This document shows positions 1 through 12,566 of a DNA stretch of 64,000 bases, in pieces. Source of the stretch: Opisthocomus hoazin. Taxonomy: Eukaryota > Chordata > Aves > Opisthocomiformes > Opisthocomidae. Each line of letters starts with the position of its first letter. Within the stretch, counting starts at the first letter, position 1. Under the pieces are notes generated by a model. It saw nothing but the letters and a program-made list of their open reading frames with translations. It searched no databases and was not told where the DNA came from. The position numbers and the translations under genes were made by a program. The DNA lies in assembly GCF_030867145.1 (NCBI RefSeq), contig NC_134454.1, forward strand, positions 44,592,320 to 44,656,319, written 5' to 3'.

Positions 1-3000
1 CCACCACGCATCTCCTGCATCTGCCAAGGGGCTGCTGTGCCCCACCAGGCCCCATGGAGATGGCTGCGGTGACTAGAAAGGTAACACGCCTGCTCTTTGT
101 GCGTAAAGTTTATTTTGGATTTTATGAGGAAGTTAAGCTGCTTTTCCTTAATCTCACTGACTAATTAGAGAGCTGTGGTGTGTGCATTCCTGCTAAGGAA
201 TGCGCAACGAGAAGAGGCGTTGGACCTCCTGACTCACTCTACCAGCTTATCTAGCTTCCCTGTCCATCAGGAAAGGGCAAAAGAGGGTAGCCGCAGCTAC
301 GCGAGTAAATCAAGCACGCAAATGACCACTCCTGAGCATGGAGTGCAGCTGGCATAGAGCAGCCTGGGTCCATGCTATTAAACCTCACTTCTTTCCAGAA
401 GAGGATGGCTGGATGCAGACTGCCTGTTGGATGTGGGCCCTGGCCTGTGCTTGCTTCCAAATAAGTGCCTGGCAATTGTCTAGGAGAGCACCAGCTAGCA
501 GGGGCGGAAACTGCAAGTGGGACTCTTTTAATTATTTAAGAGTATAGATAGTCGGGTTCCAGCACCTGGGAACATTCCTTACACTGTACATCTTACAAAT
601 ATAGACACAGCCAGCATGCATAGCTATGCACTGCCCTCACCCCCATGTGAGCACGGTTTGGCAGCTAGGCGAGGGACTAGCTAGAGCATCGGGCTGCACT
701 CTGCAAGGCACTGGGCATTGCAGCTGAATCACGGCCTTGAAGGCTGAGTCATTGCTGATCTCAAGTACTCACATTTTATTTTTAAGTGCCTCCACTGTAA
801 GCTGAAAACTACTTTTTTTTCCCTAATATAGGAATGAGGCAGACACAAGTCTCCTGTCCTGCTTGGATGGGAAGTAGCAACTTATCAGTTTTTACTTCAG
901 TGCCACCAGGACATAACCCAGCCTATGTATCGAAGAGTTTGCAGGTGTTTCTGGGAGAGACCTGAAATGTAACTTACAACAAGTACAGGTAGCTTGACAA
1001 ATCAGTGTAAAAAGAAGTAGAGAACCAAAATTGAAAATACAATCATTATAAATGATTTATTGCATACCATAAAGAACACTAGAAACCATACACTAACAGT
1101 ACCAAGACCCATAAGCATCAAAACACCAGTCATTTCCCAAAAAGCAGGAAACAAACAAAAACCATGAGACTTTTAGTAATATCAAAATAGAAAGATTAGG
1201 GAGTTTCAAGGGATTTGTAAATTATTATTATTTCTGAACCTTTCCCTTCCCCCATATCAAGATCTTACAGCAACAAAGCAGTACTAAGACGACAACCCTC
1301 TACCTTCTTCAGAAGGCTGCATTCAAGGGGGAAAGAAGTCTCATCCCTGCCCTGTTTGAGACACCCGAGCAAGGAGCACAGTCTCCCTCAGCTCTTTCTG
1401 CAGACAAGGATGGAGAAGATCCCTCAGAGCGCAAGCCAGCTCGCAGCTGTCCTCCTCCAAAGCAGCAGAGCTTCCGGGTATGAAACCTATCAAATACTGA
1501 CAGGTCAGAACAGAAAGAGTCCACAGGAAGAGATCCTGTTTCACTCTGTTCCTGTAGAGAGCGAGACTTTTAATCTACCTGTGAGAAGAGAAAATATTGT
1601 ATATTGAACTCCATGTCAGGGTTCATAAAACATAGGAGGCAGCAGGAAGCTACTTGGAATTGATATTTCAAAAAAAAAAGGGCAAGAGCGCAAACTGTCT
1701 GGCACCACCATGGCCAGCCATTTCCTACAGTAAGGTTCATTACTTCATTTATTACCTCTACCCAGTGGGGAACAGGATTCAACTGATGGCTAAAAGCAAA
1801 TGGATTACCTTTCAGGTATTAGAAAAACACTTTGAGGTGTAACCCTACCCAGAGCAAAAGCTCCTTCTTAGCTACAGATGGCTGTATTATACAGAAAGAA
1901 AACAGACATGAACATGTACCTTCAAGCAGAAGCAGCAGATAGATAATCTCAAATGCAATGTCACTTCTGAGGGTAAGATTTTAAGCAATCCTCAAATATT
2001 TAGCATGCTGCAATACAAGACAGACAACTTCTGACCATCATTTTTCAGCTTACAGTAGAGTCCCCCTAAATGTGCTTGAATTGCATTAGACTTGCTGTCC
2101 CTGATCCAGCAATGGGCTGTGGAATCTTATCCCCCAGATATTTGCTGAAAAGACTACACTTCATATTCAACACATGTTTCAGACATAGTTTTCTATGCCT
2201 ATTTTAGAAAATAACAAATAAGCTAAGACATCCCTTCCGAACTTTTTCTTTCTTCCATGACATGATCTTGCCGGTAAGGATTCCCTAAGATCTTTGCATC
2301 ACCAGTACTGTGGCAAAAGCAGCAGTACTTCTTAGCCCGGATTTACGTATGCTGTACAGACAAAACAAATTAAATTATTCTTCTGAAACATTAAACTTTA
2401 TACAGCAGAGGGACAAATGACTACAGTTGTCATGTAACCACTTACGAATAATTAATTGCCTTTATCGGGCAGCTGTATCTAGTAAAACTAGTAGAAATCT
2501 GACAGCTGCTGGAGCTAGGGTCTGACTGGTTTCACTGTGATATCAGCAGATCTACTGCTTCACACAGATTTCGGGTTAGGGAAACAAATGCCAGGTCTGC
2601 AGCATGTATCAAAACTTGCCAATGCCACCGTGTCAGCTAGGTGAATGAGTCGTGATGACAACCCTGTAACAGAAAAGAGCCTGGTTTGTTACAGTTAGAT
2701 GCTGCCATAGAAGTGCTTGGACACTTTGGGGGTTTCTCACCATTTAAGCCATACAAGTAATGTATCTTTAAACATACACTCAGTAAAGGGAATCTGCAAA
2801 TATAGCTATCCAGGCAAATCTTTTCAATTTTGACCACAATAAAACAAAACAAGCCATACTTTCAGCAACTCCACAAATTTCAATCCACATACCTTCAATA
2901 AATGTAAGTCAAGATCATTTCAGGGAGTTCTATGCAACTACAGTTTATACCATTGGCAAATGACATTTTCCAGATCAGAGGACAAAAGGTAAAATAGTCA

Positions 3001-3404
3001 AAAAGGAATTGCTAGGTTCCAAGGGAAACACCACTCGTAAGTAGGCACTTATTCACAGAAAACATTTCCTATAATCTCTTGATACAGCTGCAGAACTAAG
3101 TGTCTTTAGAGTTTGAGGCACAAGGCATTTTCTGTCAAGATTTAAAACTTGCTTTTTCGTGTCATGAGAAGAACCTCCTTCTTCTTCCCTGTTTTGATTT
3201 AAAAGAAATGTCATTCAGAACAGAGGCGGGCATGTTAGTAAGGAAACCTAGCCCCTGGCAAAAATGGGCCTGAAACACAGTGTGTCACAGGAACGCACAC
3301 AGCCCAGGTCCCAGCCCTGCTGCTGGAAAAGTAAAGTAGTCCTTAACACACAGATGCCGTCTCTGCTTGGCCGCCCTCTACCAGGAGAGGCGGTTTGCAG
3401 AGGC
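1..3404. other. Intergenic, nothing recognised
   Basis: Mixed-composition, mostly AT-rich single-copy sequence. Open frames are short and none looks like a known protein. No transposon ends, RNA genes or satellite seen. Confidence 0.6.
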
Positions 3405-3540
3405 CAAATTCACACAGAGCCTGATCTGACACTGACTTTGTAACCTTGGGCAAGCCACTTCACCTCACCAGCACAGTTTCTTCTGTGGCAATGTTACTGA
3501 CTGCCAGGATGAGAGGATTTACTAATCGTGGTTTATAAAA
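3405..3540 (+). mobile_element. MIR-family SINE relic
   Basis: The segment contains CTGACTTTGTAACCTTGGGC followed by AAGCCACTTCACCTC and CAGTTTCTTCTGTGG. This matches the MIR core in order: 'tgaccttgggcaagtcacttaacctc...cctcagtttcctcatctg'. A later part, GGATGAGAGGATTTACTAATC, matches the MIR 'gttgtgaggattaaatgag' region. MIRs are tRNA-derived SINEs of great age and are rare but present in birds. Confidence 0.65.
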
Positions 3541-5678
3541 CTTCAAGACAGTTTAGGCAAATCAACTGAAATTGAGCCAAGCTCCTAGAAAAGCCCATAG
3601 GAGAGAAACAATCATAGAAAACAGCGTTCTTCTAGTTGCATCATGGCAGTAGGTCTTTCTTCTCCATCCCAAGGGCTTTGTAGCACAGCTTAGCGCACTA
3701 AAAGCAGGAAAGGGTAAGAAGGGCACCTGAAGCTTTCGGGATGGTACGAGCTTTGTGCCACTTCCCAAAGGCACAGCACCCAGCGCGGGACAAGCGCGGG
3801 AGGGAGCGGTGTGTGCTCCCAGCCGTACCCCTCAGCCCAGTCCACTCGCTGTTAAGGGGAAGAGCCCACTGTACCCACCCACATAGAAAGATATCGTCTT
3901 GGCACGTTCCCCTGCAGACTCCTAAAACCTCTCATCAAGATCTCCACACCGTCTGGATGGTTTGTGTCTATCAAATATCACCGTGATAGGGGAGAGAGAA
4001 AGTGAGCTAAGATACAGCACAAAAAGGCATTTGAAAATCAGTATCTTAACCGATGAGAAAAGCACTATCCAGATACATTTTTTTTTAAATTCAAATATTC
4101 ACAACTCGTTTACTTGCAAAATATGCAGCCACAAACCCTACTCTAAATATAGAAAGGGCTACTATCAGGCGTTTCAATACTTCATCTGCAAGCGCAAATA
4201 CTTATTAAAGAATGCCAAAGGCACTACATGTCCTGAAAGAAGATCGTCCTCACAGCAGCTAGGGCTCGCGCCAGTCGTGTTTTGAAAATGTCATTAGAGT
4301 AACCGCTACACCCTAGTGGGAGACACAATCAAAGTATTACTTGAGCCAGATTCTACCAGGGATCATAATAAGCGACCATGCGAAAATGACTTCTCCCCAG
4401 AATAAGCCTTATGTAAATTTTTCCCAGATATGAATTTCTCAAACCAGAAGAAAAGGTGAAGGAGGGAATCTGAAGAAAGGAAAGAAATGTTGCCTTGCTG
4501 ATTTACACAGTGCAGCAGGTTATACTGAAAAGAAATCTATTTGAGAAAAACAAATGCTGCTATCATTAGTTATGTAAAGTCAAGCAGGATAACTACATGT
4601 GTGATTAAGAAAATGAAGAAAGGAACACAGTGTACTAAAACTATGTGTGTGTTTGTTTCTATAATCTCTGAATTTTACTGGGGAGTTTGGTCTTGGTTTG
4701 CTCGTTTGTATAAAAATCTGCTATTTCTGTCATTCAGATCGGATCTCTGGTTCTGTAACATTTTTATTTGGATGACTAATTGAAAGTGCTGCTTGATTTT
4801 CTTAACTGATGAACATCTCTGCCCAGCTATTTGACTGTCATTAGGTTACGATTGTTTGGTATGCTCTCAGTGATTTTGTAACCCTCATTCCATTTTTTGT
4901 GTCTGGAATAGCAAAAAATACAAGAAAAAATTGGAATAGACAACTTGTTTACTTAACCTTGTGTTTGTCTTAACTTTTGGTATTTGTTTGAAAACAATTT
5001 AGTTGAGCTCAAACTTACGTGCCACACAACCAGATACTATCAATCTATACTAAATCCTTCAGGGTCTGCAGAAATTTTATATAGAAAATTATGTCTGCTT
5101 CATATTTTTAGTCGCTGTATCCCAAACAACGTTTTTGAAGGCTTTACTTCTGTATTTGAGCTCAGATGCTCATCCAGCTTTGAATGGGACTGTGGCATGT
5201 CCGTGATTTTTATGGAGCAAGTCTGGGTGAACAGCAGTGTCAGTAAGAAAAAAACCACAAAATCCGTTCCCAACGAGTTACATTCAGATACTGTGCAATG
5301 TCCCATGCTACAGTTCTTAAAACTGCCTGTTAGCAAAGGAAAGCCCGTACTGCAATACTGTCAGCCTGAAACTACAGACCCACTTGGTGCTGCTCTCTGG
5401 GGTTCTTAGGTCTATGCAGAAAGGCCACTTTTGGAAATCCTGCAGCTTTACTCCTCTCTTCTCTCCTCCTCCACAGCGTTCACGTTTAGTAAAGCACTAC
5501 TTTGAATGCCTGTGTCCTGCCCTGCTGGTTTATTCAAGCAAACTGCTAAATCCATGGCAAAGAGTGCCTTCCTAACAGCTGCAGACACACGAGCCAAAGG
5601 AATCGATTTTTACAGAACAGAGAAATCTGAGAAAGTTTACACAGCCCTAACATAGCCACAGCTATTTTCAGCTTGGGG

Positions 5679-5697
5679 AAAAAAAAAAAAAAAAAAA
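5679..5697. repeat. Poly(A) run, 19 bp
   Basis: Nineteen consecutive A. No retrocopy or SINE body is recognisable directly upstream, so it is a simple homopolymer as far as can be seen. Other A runs of 15 lie at 41462-41476 and 56748-56762. Confidence 0.9.
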
Positions 5698-5817
5698 GAA
5701 GAAAGTCCCCTGGCCAAATGCACTTCACAAGTCAGTGATTAACAGAAAACACAACTTTCTACCTGATCTGCATAAATTGTGCCCAGCATGGAAACAGCTG
5801 CAGAGTACAGCACGGTT

Positions 5818-5868
5818 CATTGCAGTAGTACTACTGAGTTTACACCAGCCCCCAGCCCAGGCAAGTAA
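5818..5868 (+). mobile_element. Possible ancient amniote repeat fragment
   Basis: TTCATTGCAGTAGTACTACT followed by GAGTTTACACCAGC resembles the widespread amniote repeat phrase 'cattgacttcaatggagttatgctgatttacaccagc'. The match is short and diverged, and I cannot name the family with confidence. Confidence 0.3.
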
Positions 5869-6494
5869 CCCTGGAAAGATTTAACATTTCTCTTTCCTTT
5901 CACATTCAGTCAACTTTAACAAACATGGCACAACCCTCCTTTTGACAGAGGGACTCTCCCAAGTCCACCGAAAGGGCAAAGTGATGCATGCAGAAACTAC
6001 AGAGATGAGTGCGGCACGAGAAGCGCCCCAGCGAGACACTGTTCTGCTCAGCAAACAGGCAAAGCCAGTGTATCGCTGGACAAGCTTATCTCTAGCTCTC
6101 TACTCTTCTGCTGTCACCTCTCACCAGGTTTCTAGCAACACCACTTCCTGCTCTTCCCAAGCCGTCGCACCAGGGGTTTCTTCATTTCGTGCATTTCCTC
6201 TCGTGTGGGAAACCAGCACTTATGCAAGGGCAAAGCTTACAGTTGGGGAAACTGAAGTCATTTTTCCTTAGAAAAGGTACCATAGGGAGAGCTGCTACTT
6301 CAGATACAGGCAGTGTGCTGCACTCCCTCCGGGCACAGTTCAGCACCAGCACCACTTTTACCCTTGGTCTCTGTATTGGCGGCACTTGAACCAGGAGTAT
6401 AGAGACAGCCACTTGTTTGGGGAGAAAGTGTCAAGCAACCTCTTCAGATAGCGTCACATGACCGCAGTCCACTTGAACGAAGGGAATCATGCTG

Positions 6495-6500
6495 ATGCAC
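6495..6500. repeat. Left target-site duplication of the solo LTR
   Basis: ATGCAC immediately precedes the TG of the LTR and is repeated exactly at 6784-6789 after the terminal CA. Both copies are intact, so the insertion is not very old. Confidence 0.85.
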
Positions 6501-6783
6501 TGTGGTGAATGACTTCACGGACCCCAATCTTGTGCTTGATCAGAATCATTTTATTGCTCAAGTGAATACCTTTTATACTAATGCAACAGTTACTAGAGCC
6601 AATCAGCTTTGGATTCGTGGCTTTGCGAATGCCAGTTCATGGTTGCTGTTTTCCAGGACCTTTTGCAGCTGGATGTGTGAAAACAGTTTATCTCGTGGAA
6701 CAGAGTAGGGAGGCACAGGATGCACTGATCCTTCAGGGTCATGAGACAGTGCTGTTCTGTCTCAAGTTATACGGTTTCCCACA
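6501..6783 (-). mobile_element. Solo LTR of an endogenous retrovirus (283 bp), alpha/betaretrovirus-like
   Basis: The element begins TGTGG and ends CCACA, the inverted TG...CA termini of an LTR. It is flanked on both sides by the same 6 bp, ATGCAC (6495-6500 and 6784-6789), a target-site duplication. Read on the minus strand it has a TATAAAA box at 6577-6571, then AATAAA at 6555-6550 only about 15 bp later, then about 50 nt to the terminal CA. This tight TATA-to-poly(A) arrangement, the short length and the 6-bp duplication resemble alpharetroviral and betaretroviral-type LTRs. A CCAAT motif lies at about 6599-6603. No internal gag, pol or env sequence is present, so this is the single LTR left after recombination between two LTRs. 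The open frames crossing it are not genes. Confidence 0.85.
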
Positions 6784-6789
6784 ATGCAC
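6784..6789. repeat. Right target-site duplication of the solo LTR
   Basis: Exact second copy of ATGCAC, directly after CCACA. It matches the copy at 6495-6500. Confidence 0.85.
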
Positions 6790-9310
6790 TCCAGCTGAGG
6801 TTCGGCTTCTCCCTCTGTGTGTTCTACAAAAAATCCCAAGATGCCTCTAGGTGTTTTTTCAGGCAGATCTCAAAGGTTAGTTACGGAAGAAGTCGAAAGT
6901 CTGACTGTCTGGTGAAAGAGCTGAGAAAAGTCTTAGCAGCAGAGATAATTAAGGATGGCACAGAAAAAGAGTAGTTTTCAGGGTCAGGCAGGCAGGGACC
7001 TTGGCAAAGGCAAACCTGTGTCTGTGCTCGGGGGTATGCACACTAGCTGCTGAAGTGTGTCTCACCCAGGCCTCCTATGGCAGGAGGCTGCCAAAATCTG
7101 CAAAGTGCTATTGCTGTAGCAGCCGCTGCTGAAAGTCCTCTCCAGCAGGCAAGCCCTGGGAAGAGCACCCTCACACCCATCACACCGATGCCCCAGGAAG
7201 GCACAGGCTGTCATCGGCAGCCCTTCCCTGCTGTCGCCTGTCCTCACGGTGGGTTCACACGCATCCACCCCCGACCCTAGAACAATCTCCTAGACTAAAC
7301 TTTACAACATCTTTAACAGCGAAGCAAAGGGCAAGAACAGATTATCAGTCACCTTCATCACAGGCTTTAATGCTGAGGTGGGGTACAGTGTTGTTCCATC
7401 AATGCTACTTCTTCAGCTCTCTTGCTTGCACCAAAACTCAAACACAGCACAAAACTCAGGCTCGCCGTAGAGAAGGAGCTGAGCACATTTGCTTTGGCAG
7501 GATAGCTCACTTCTCCCACTTAAGTTTGCTCACCAGCAAGTAAACTGTTCCCAGACAGACCGCTCGAGGAGAGGGAACAGGCATGACCAAGCTGTCTGTT
7601 GGCAGGAGTTAAATGATGCACTATATGATGCACCTCTTATTGTCTCATTAATGTTCTTTATCATTTCTAACAAGGACATGAAGTTAAGAGCTGATCATTT
7701 TTTTCCCCTACTATTAGAGAAGACGTTGTTTTTAAATTGTTCCCTTACTTCTTTCTTTAAATGATTGAAAACCTTTGCCCTTCACGTAAGGGTTTGTAAT
7801 ACTTCTCTCTAATGAAACCCGCGTTAAAGCTGCCACGATTTTGGCCTTTGAAAATATTATACTTCAATAACTGAAGTTGTCACCAGGTTCTTTCACAGTG
7901 TGGCTGGTAGGCATAAATTAACAGGAACCCTCAGCAGCCACAAGCAATAACAGGTACTTCTTTTCTTCAGGACATTAAAGAAACAATTAATATATTAAGC
8001 AAGGCACTACATTCCAGGCCCTGAAGATCTTATACAAGGCCAAACACTTCCACTCCTACACAACACAAGCTGGTTTTGCAAGCAGACAGGGACTGTTTTT
8101 CAACAAGCAAGCAACAAAAGGTTATCTGTCTGCAGCGAGATACTTCACTGAAAGTTCTTAACTTTATTGGAGGGACCCTGGCTGCCAGCAGCGCACTGTT
8201 GCTTTTCACATCATCTTCTCCACTACCTACCCAGGAAACTAGGGCTCACAGCAAAGCATTCCAGCACCTGAGCATCCCAAGCATGATGGCCCTACCACCG
8301 AAACACCTACTAGAGAGTCTCTGTAACCTCCAGCCACAGTCACAGAGGCTGCACCAGGGACACACACCTGTTCTGCACACTAGTGTGCTTCTGGCGTGCT
8401 CGGGAGCCAGGCCCCGAAAAAAAAACCCATGGATTTTGAGCTTAATATGCATAAAAGTTGAGCTATGCAGCAATATAGTGCATGCAATTTAAATTCTCTC
8501 AGACAAAGAAAAATCACAAAGGATCTTTTCTCCTGGTGATTTCTGGTGATTATTGAGCACCGCTTCCCTATTTCTGGAAATGCAAGTAGAAACGGGCTGC
8601 AGACAAAGAAGAAAGACCAAGCTGTACACTTTCAGCTCCAAGGGAAAAAATTCATGCAAAAGAAATGGTAACTCCCAGGGAACCAGCTGGTGCTGCTTGT
8701 TGTCCTCTTTCTGGATCAACACAGATGAACCAACAGAAAAGAGCAGACGCTTGTTCAAACAGAAAATGAAGTTTAAAGAAAATAGAGATTTTACAGGGAT
8801 GCTCAGTGGCTAACGCGTTTTATCCCCATGCTTCTCTACAGCTGTGTGAAACGTCAAGCACAGAAAAATGGCATTTATATAACTACATGTGAGACAATCA
8901 CAAGCATGAATGATAGAGTATGTCAGAATTTCGACTGGGCATTGACAAGGACAGTAAAATGGGATCAAAATACTGCTCCCACACTACTCCAGAAGCCGAC
9001 CCTGCTAAGTTTATCTGGAGCTCTGCCAGCAAAACACACTGCCTCTGACCCAGCTCCACAGAACTGAAGGGGAGAAAACGTCCACCAGTCGGTATCCAGA
9101 AGTGGGATCAAGGGCACTGGTATTGATGCAATAGCAGTTTAACTTGCAATCACAAAATTAATTTGGTCTTCTTTTGTACTATTACAGAGAAAATCACATT
9201 TCAGCAGGTCTCTGGGCATTTAACCTGTCAGGGTCACAGCCAAAAGCTGAATTCAAAAGTGGAGTGCAACCATAAAGCCAGGCAGATTTTCTTTATAAAA
9301 TCACATCTCA

Positions 9311-9400
9311 TTGATAATCAACTATTACAATCTAATAATTTTATTAGAACTGTAATTGTGCATTTACTTGAAATGAGTTATGTAATCATTTGGGGTTATC
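9311..9400. promoter_or_regulatory. TAAT-rich segment, possible conserved non-coding element
   Basis: Within 90 bp there are many homeodomain-type cores (GATAATC, CTAATAATT, TGTAATTG, GTAATCATT), including the palindrome TCTAATAATTTTATTAGA at 9331-9348. No transposon is recognisable here. The binding idea is inference from motif type only. Confidence 0.25.
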
Positions 9401-10265
9401 TGTGACGTACTTGTGAATAAATCTGGAAAATAGTCATGGAACAGCTTCCCAGGCAACCCTTAACAATATGTTCATATCATATTGTCGAGGCATTTGAACA
9501 GAGCAGATAAAGGTCAAGTATGTCATGGCCCACCTCAGATGGAAAGTAGTGCAGGTACCACTCTACAAAGCCTCTAAAACAAAGTGAAAGGGAGTCACAT
9601 GGAAGAATATGTGAGTGGAGAAGAGAGTAAAATCTTTAATGCAGCACGCTACTTAGAGCCTGACGTAGATCAGAAATTTTTGCAAGAGTTCTAGTAACAA
9701 TGTCAGCTTTGCAACACAGATACATGCACAGCAAGAGTTAAAAAAAAAAATTGGGTTAGTACATCTTCCGTTGACTTCGATGCTTTGGATTTTGGAATTT
9801 TTTTGCAGAGAAGAAGCTGGTCATGCTGCCTTTGTTGGTCAAAACAAAGGAACACATGAATTGTGCTTCCATGTGTCTGCACATTCTTGTAGTAAGCTAA
9901 TTCACTGGAAAAATACTAGTGATGATTTTCCAATAGACAACATACCGTACTCTGGAAGCTAAACTTTCACTTAAATAAAGCTACTTCCCCAATCTCTGGA
10001 CTGCATAGACAGCTTTAAGGGAAGAGAAGGGTACAAATTAATACTGCTGTTATGGCCAGGTCTGTAAAAATCTGTAACAACAGCTTGAGAGATGTGCACT
10101 CCTATGATTCCTGTACGTGAACTCTTACCTCAAACCATTAGCAGGTGTTCAAACAAGGGAAATGGGAGCCTTAATATTGACATTTTTAAATTTTCTTTGA
10201 AATGCAGAATTTAAAACCTCATGCAAGGATACACCTGGTAAGCTTTGAGATCCCTTCAAAATATC

Positions 10266-10280
10266 TACATATATATATAT
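10266..10280. repeat. Short (TA)n tract
   Basis: Alternating TA of about 15 bp in AT-rich intergenic DNA. Similar short tracts occur at about 31070 and 57990. Confidence 0.8.
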
Positions 10281-12130
10281 TATTTATTACAAATTCAATC
10301 TCAGTACTGCCACACGGCATCTTTCTCTTTTTGTGGGTGATGACTGGAGTGTCCAAAGAATAATGAAGTGCATGATTGTACATTGATAGCCTGCTACTCT
10401 ACCACTGCAAGGGAAAAAGAGTGTCCTTCTAAAGAAATATTAATTCACCTCTTCAAATGATCACTCAGAGGGAATTATTATTGGTTTTGCTCTGAGTTAT
10501 AGTTAAGCCTCCTAGGTAGGTACATGTTAAGGTAAGCCTGAATCTTGAACAAAGCAGCTCAAAATGACCTTTAGCACATATGGAATATTTTGCATCACTG
10601 AACTAAGCGCCCTTTAATACTGAAGACAATACTCCAGTGTTGTCTAGTGTGGATAAAAGCGTAGTCTTCAGCTGGAACCTGTAGTTTCCTCTTATTAAAG
10701 TAATTACACAAGAAACTATGTCTTAAAATCAGTCCTTTGACTGACGTTTTTTAGCACTGAACTTTCAGTTCACTCTTAAACATTTCACTAAGCCATCATT
10801 TGCATAACAGTAAAAGTTTATTTGTGTGATTCCAACTCTACAGTGAAGCATACCTATGCGTGCAGCATTTGTTCATTTTCACAGATTTATTCTATGGAAA
10901 CCAGGAAGATGAAGGCAGACTCACTTTGAAAAAGGTAGGAACCAGCTGATGGAAAATAATATTCCTGGAGCAAATTACAGTGCTTTTTGGAATTTGACCA
11001 CAGGGACCTTTATTTATTATTGAATCACTAGTCTTACCAGCTATAACTAATAGTATCTCAGGGTGAACCTAGAAGATGAATGCCTGGCTGCTTGAGGTCT
11101 GACTCGAACTGGCATTTTGCTTTTAAAATTGCTCTTGTTGTACTAACATTTTGGGGCACAAAACAGAGGAGGCTGTCTGCTTTATTAATGTGCTCCTCAG
11201 CTCATACTGGTGCTGGTGAATTGGTAAGATGAGGATGTGATCAAACTGGGCCATTCCTTGCAAACCATGCTCTCTTTCTTGAGGCTAATTTATGGTTAAT
11301 ATACCAGCTAACAGAGGGCTGTGCCTGATGCTTAAGTCACTCTGTTGCCTTGGAGCACATGACAGCTGGCAAAGCAATCTATACACTGGAGATTAAACAA
11401 GTTTGTCTTGCTTTTAAAAAAAAGAAGTACTACTACATTAGCTCATGAACAGCCATAAACTGTAGAGAAGACCACAAAGTTTCTGCTACAAGTGAAGCGG
11501 CTTTCATCACCTCTGAACATAGCCTATTATCTCACCCCACATGCAACCTTCCCCTCATTGTTTTATTTTCACAGGAATTTGCAGAGCCCAAGGCTTGCAT
11601 GGAGGACACCTTGAGGTTATCAAACTGCCTTGCTGGTGTAAAGCAGATCTCTCTCTGAAGGATAAGCTGGAGCCTACATCACTCTACCATTCAAATGCAT
11701 TGCTTGATAGAATTGTAACCTAAAAAAAGAAAGAAAACACCTGTATTCTGATGTACAGAGGCCAGGCCAGAGGCTGGGAGGACTTGAGGCTCCCTGGCTA
11801 GCCATGGGCCAAGTCCCAGCCCTTTCTTCTCCAGTGCATCAGATCCACACTGCACATTCAACCTCCTCACGCCATGGAAGCAAGCATGGGGTACTTTGGG
11901 ATGGACAGAGAGATGGCCAGGGGCTTCCTCCCTCCACTTGGCCCCAGGCTTACAGCCACCCTCCGGGATGGAAAGTCCCCTGGGCACTGGCTCCCCGCAG
12001 CAGTGGGGCAGCCCCAGCCAGGAAGGGAGATACCAAGGTCATGGAAAATGCTGTCTGTGTGGGATTGGGAAAGCTTCGCTGTCATCTGTCATAGCTGCGA
12101 TGATGACTCATTAACCTGCCTCACCCTTCA

Positions 12131-12566
12131 CAGAATCACAGAATCACAGAATAGTAGGGGTTGGAAGGGACCTCTGTGGGTCATCTAGTCCAACCCCCCC
12201 GCCGAAGCAGGGTCACCTACAGTAGGCTGCACAGGACCTTGTCCAGGCGGGTCTTGAATATCTCCAGAGAAGGAGACTCCACAACCTCCCTGGGCAGCCT
12301 GTTCCAGTGCTCCGTCACCCTCAGAGGGAAGAAGTTCCTCCTCATGTTCAGACGGAACTTCCTGTGCCTCAGTTTGTGCCCATTACCCCTTGTCCTGTCA
12401 CTGGGCACCACTGAAAAGAGCTTGGCCCCATCCTCCTGACACCCACCCTTCAGATATTTGTAGGCATTTATAAGGTCCCCTCGCAGCCTTCTCTTTTTCA
12501 GGCTGAACAAGCCCAGTTCCCTCAACCTCTCCTCGTAGTGGAGATGCTCCAGTCCCCTCACCACCT
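12131..12566 (-). mobile_element. CR1 LINE, 5'-truncated 3' end
   Basis: On the minus strand this encodes the C-terminal part of the CR1 ORF2 reverse transcriptase, with the familiar stretches [40 protein letters not shown] and [13 protein letters not shown]. It is followed by the CR1 3' UTR and the terminal octamer repeats, seen on the plus strand as repeated CACAGAAT at 12131-12155. Homology to the copy at 50.2 kb stops at about 12566, so the element is heavily 5' truncated. By eye it differs from that copy at only about ten positions in some 435 bp. It is not a host gene. Confidence 0.93.

Larger units (their letters stand above)
3541..6494. other. Intergenic, only a possible ancient repeat and a poly(A) run
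   Basis: The longest open frame (about 140 codons, 4984-5409 +) has no recognisable motif and I regard it as chance. The 5.8 kb relic and the A run at 5679 are listed separately. Confidence 0.6.
6790..12130. other. Intergenic, nothing recognised apart from the TAAT-rich segment at 9.3 kb
   Basis: AT-rich unique sequence between the solo LTR and the first CR1. There are no long frames, and none of the short ones resembles a known protein. Confidence 0.6.

Noticed and set aside
3368-3390. CTCF-like GCCGCCCTCTACCAG
   Set aside because: Only a partial fit to the CTCF core (lacks the GTGG/GGTGGC part), so not listed as an insulator.
5679-5697. Poly(A) run as a possible retrocopy tail
   Set aside because: No recognisable gene or SINE body precedes it on either strand, and no target duplication was found.
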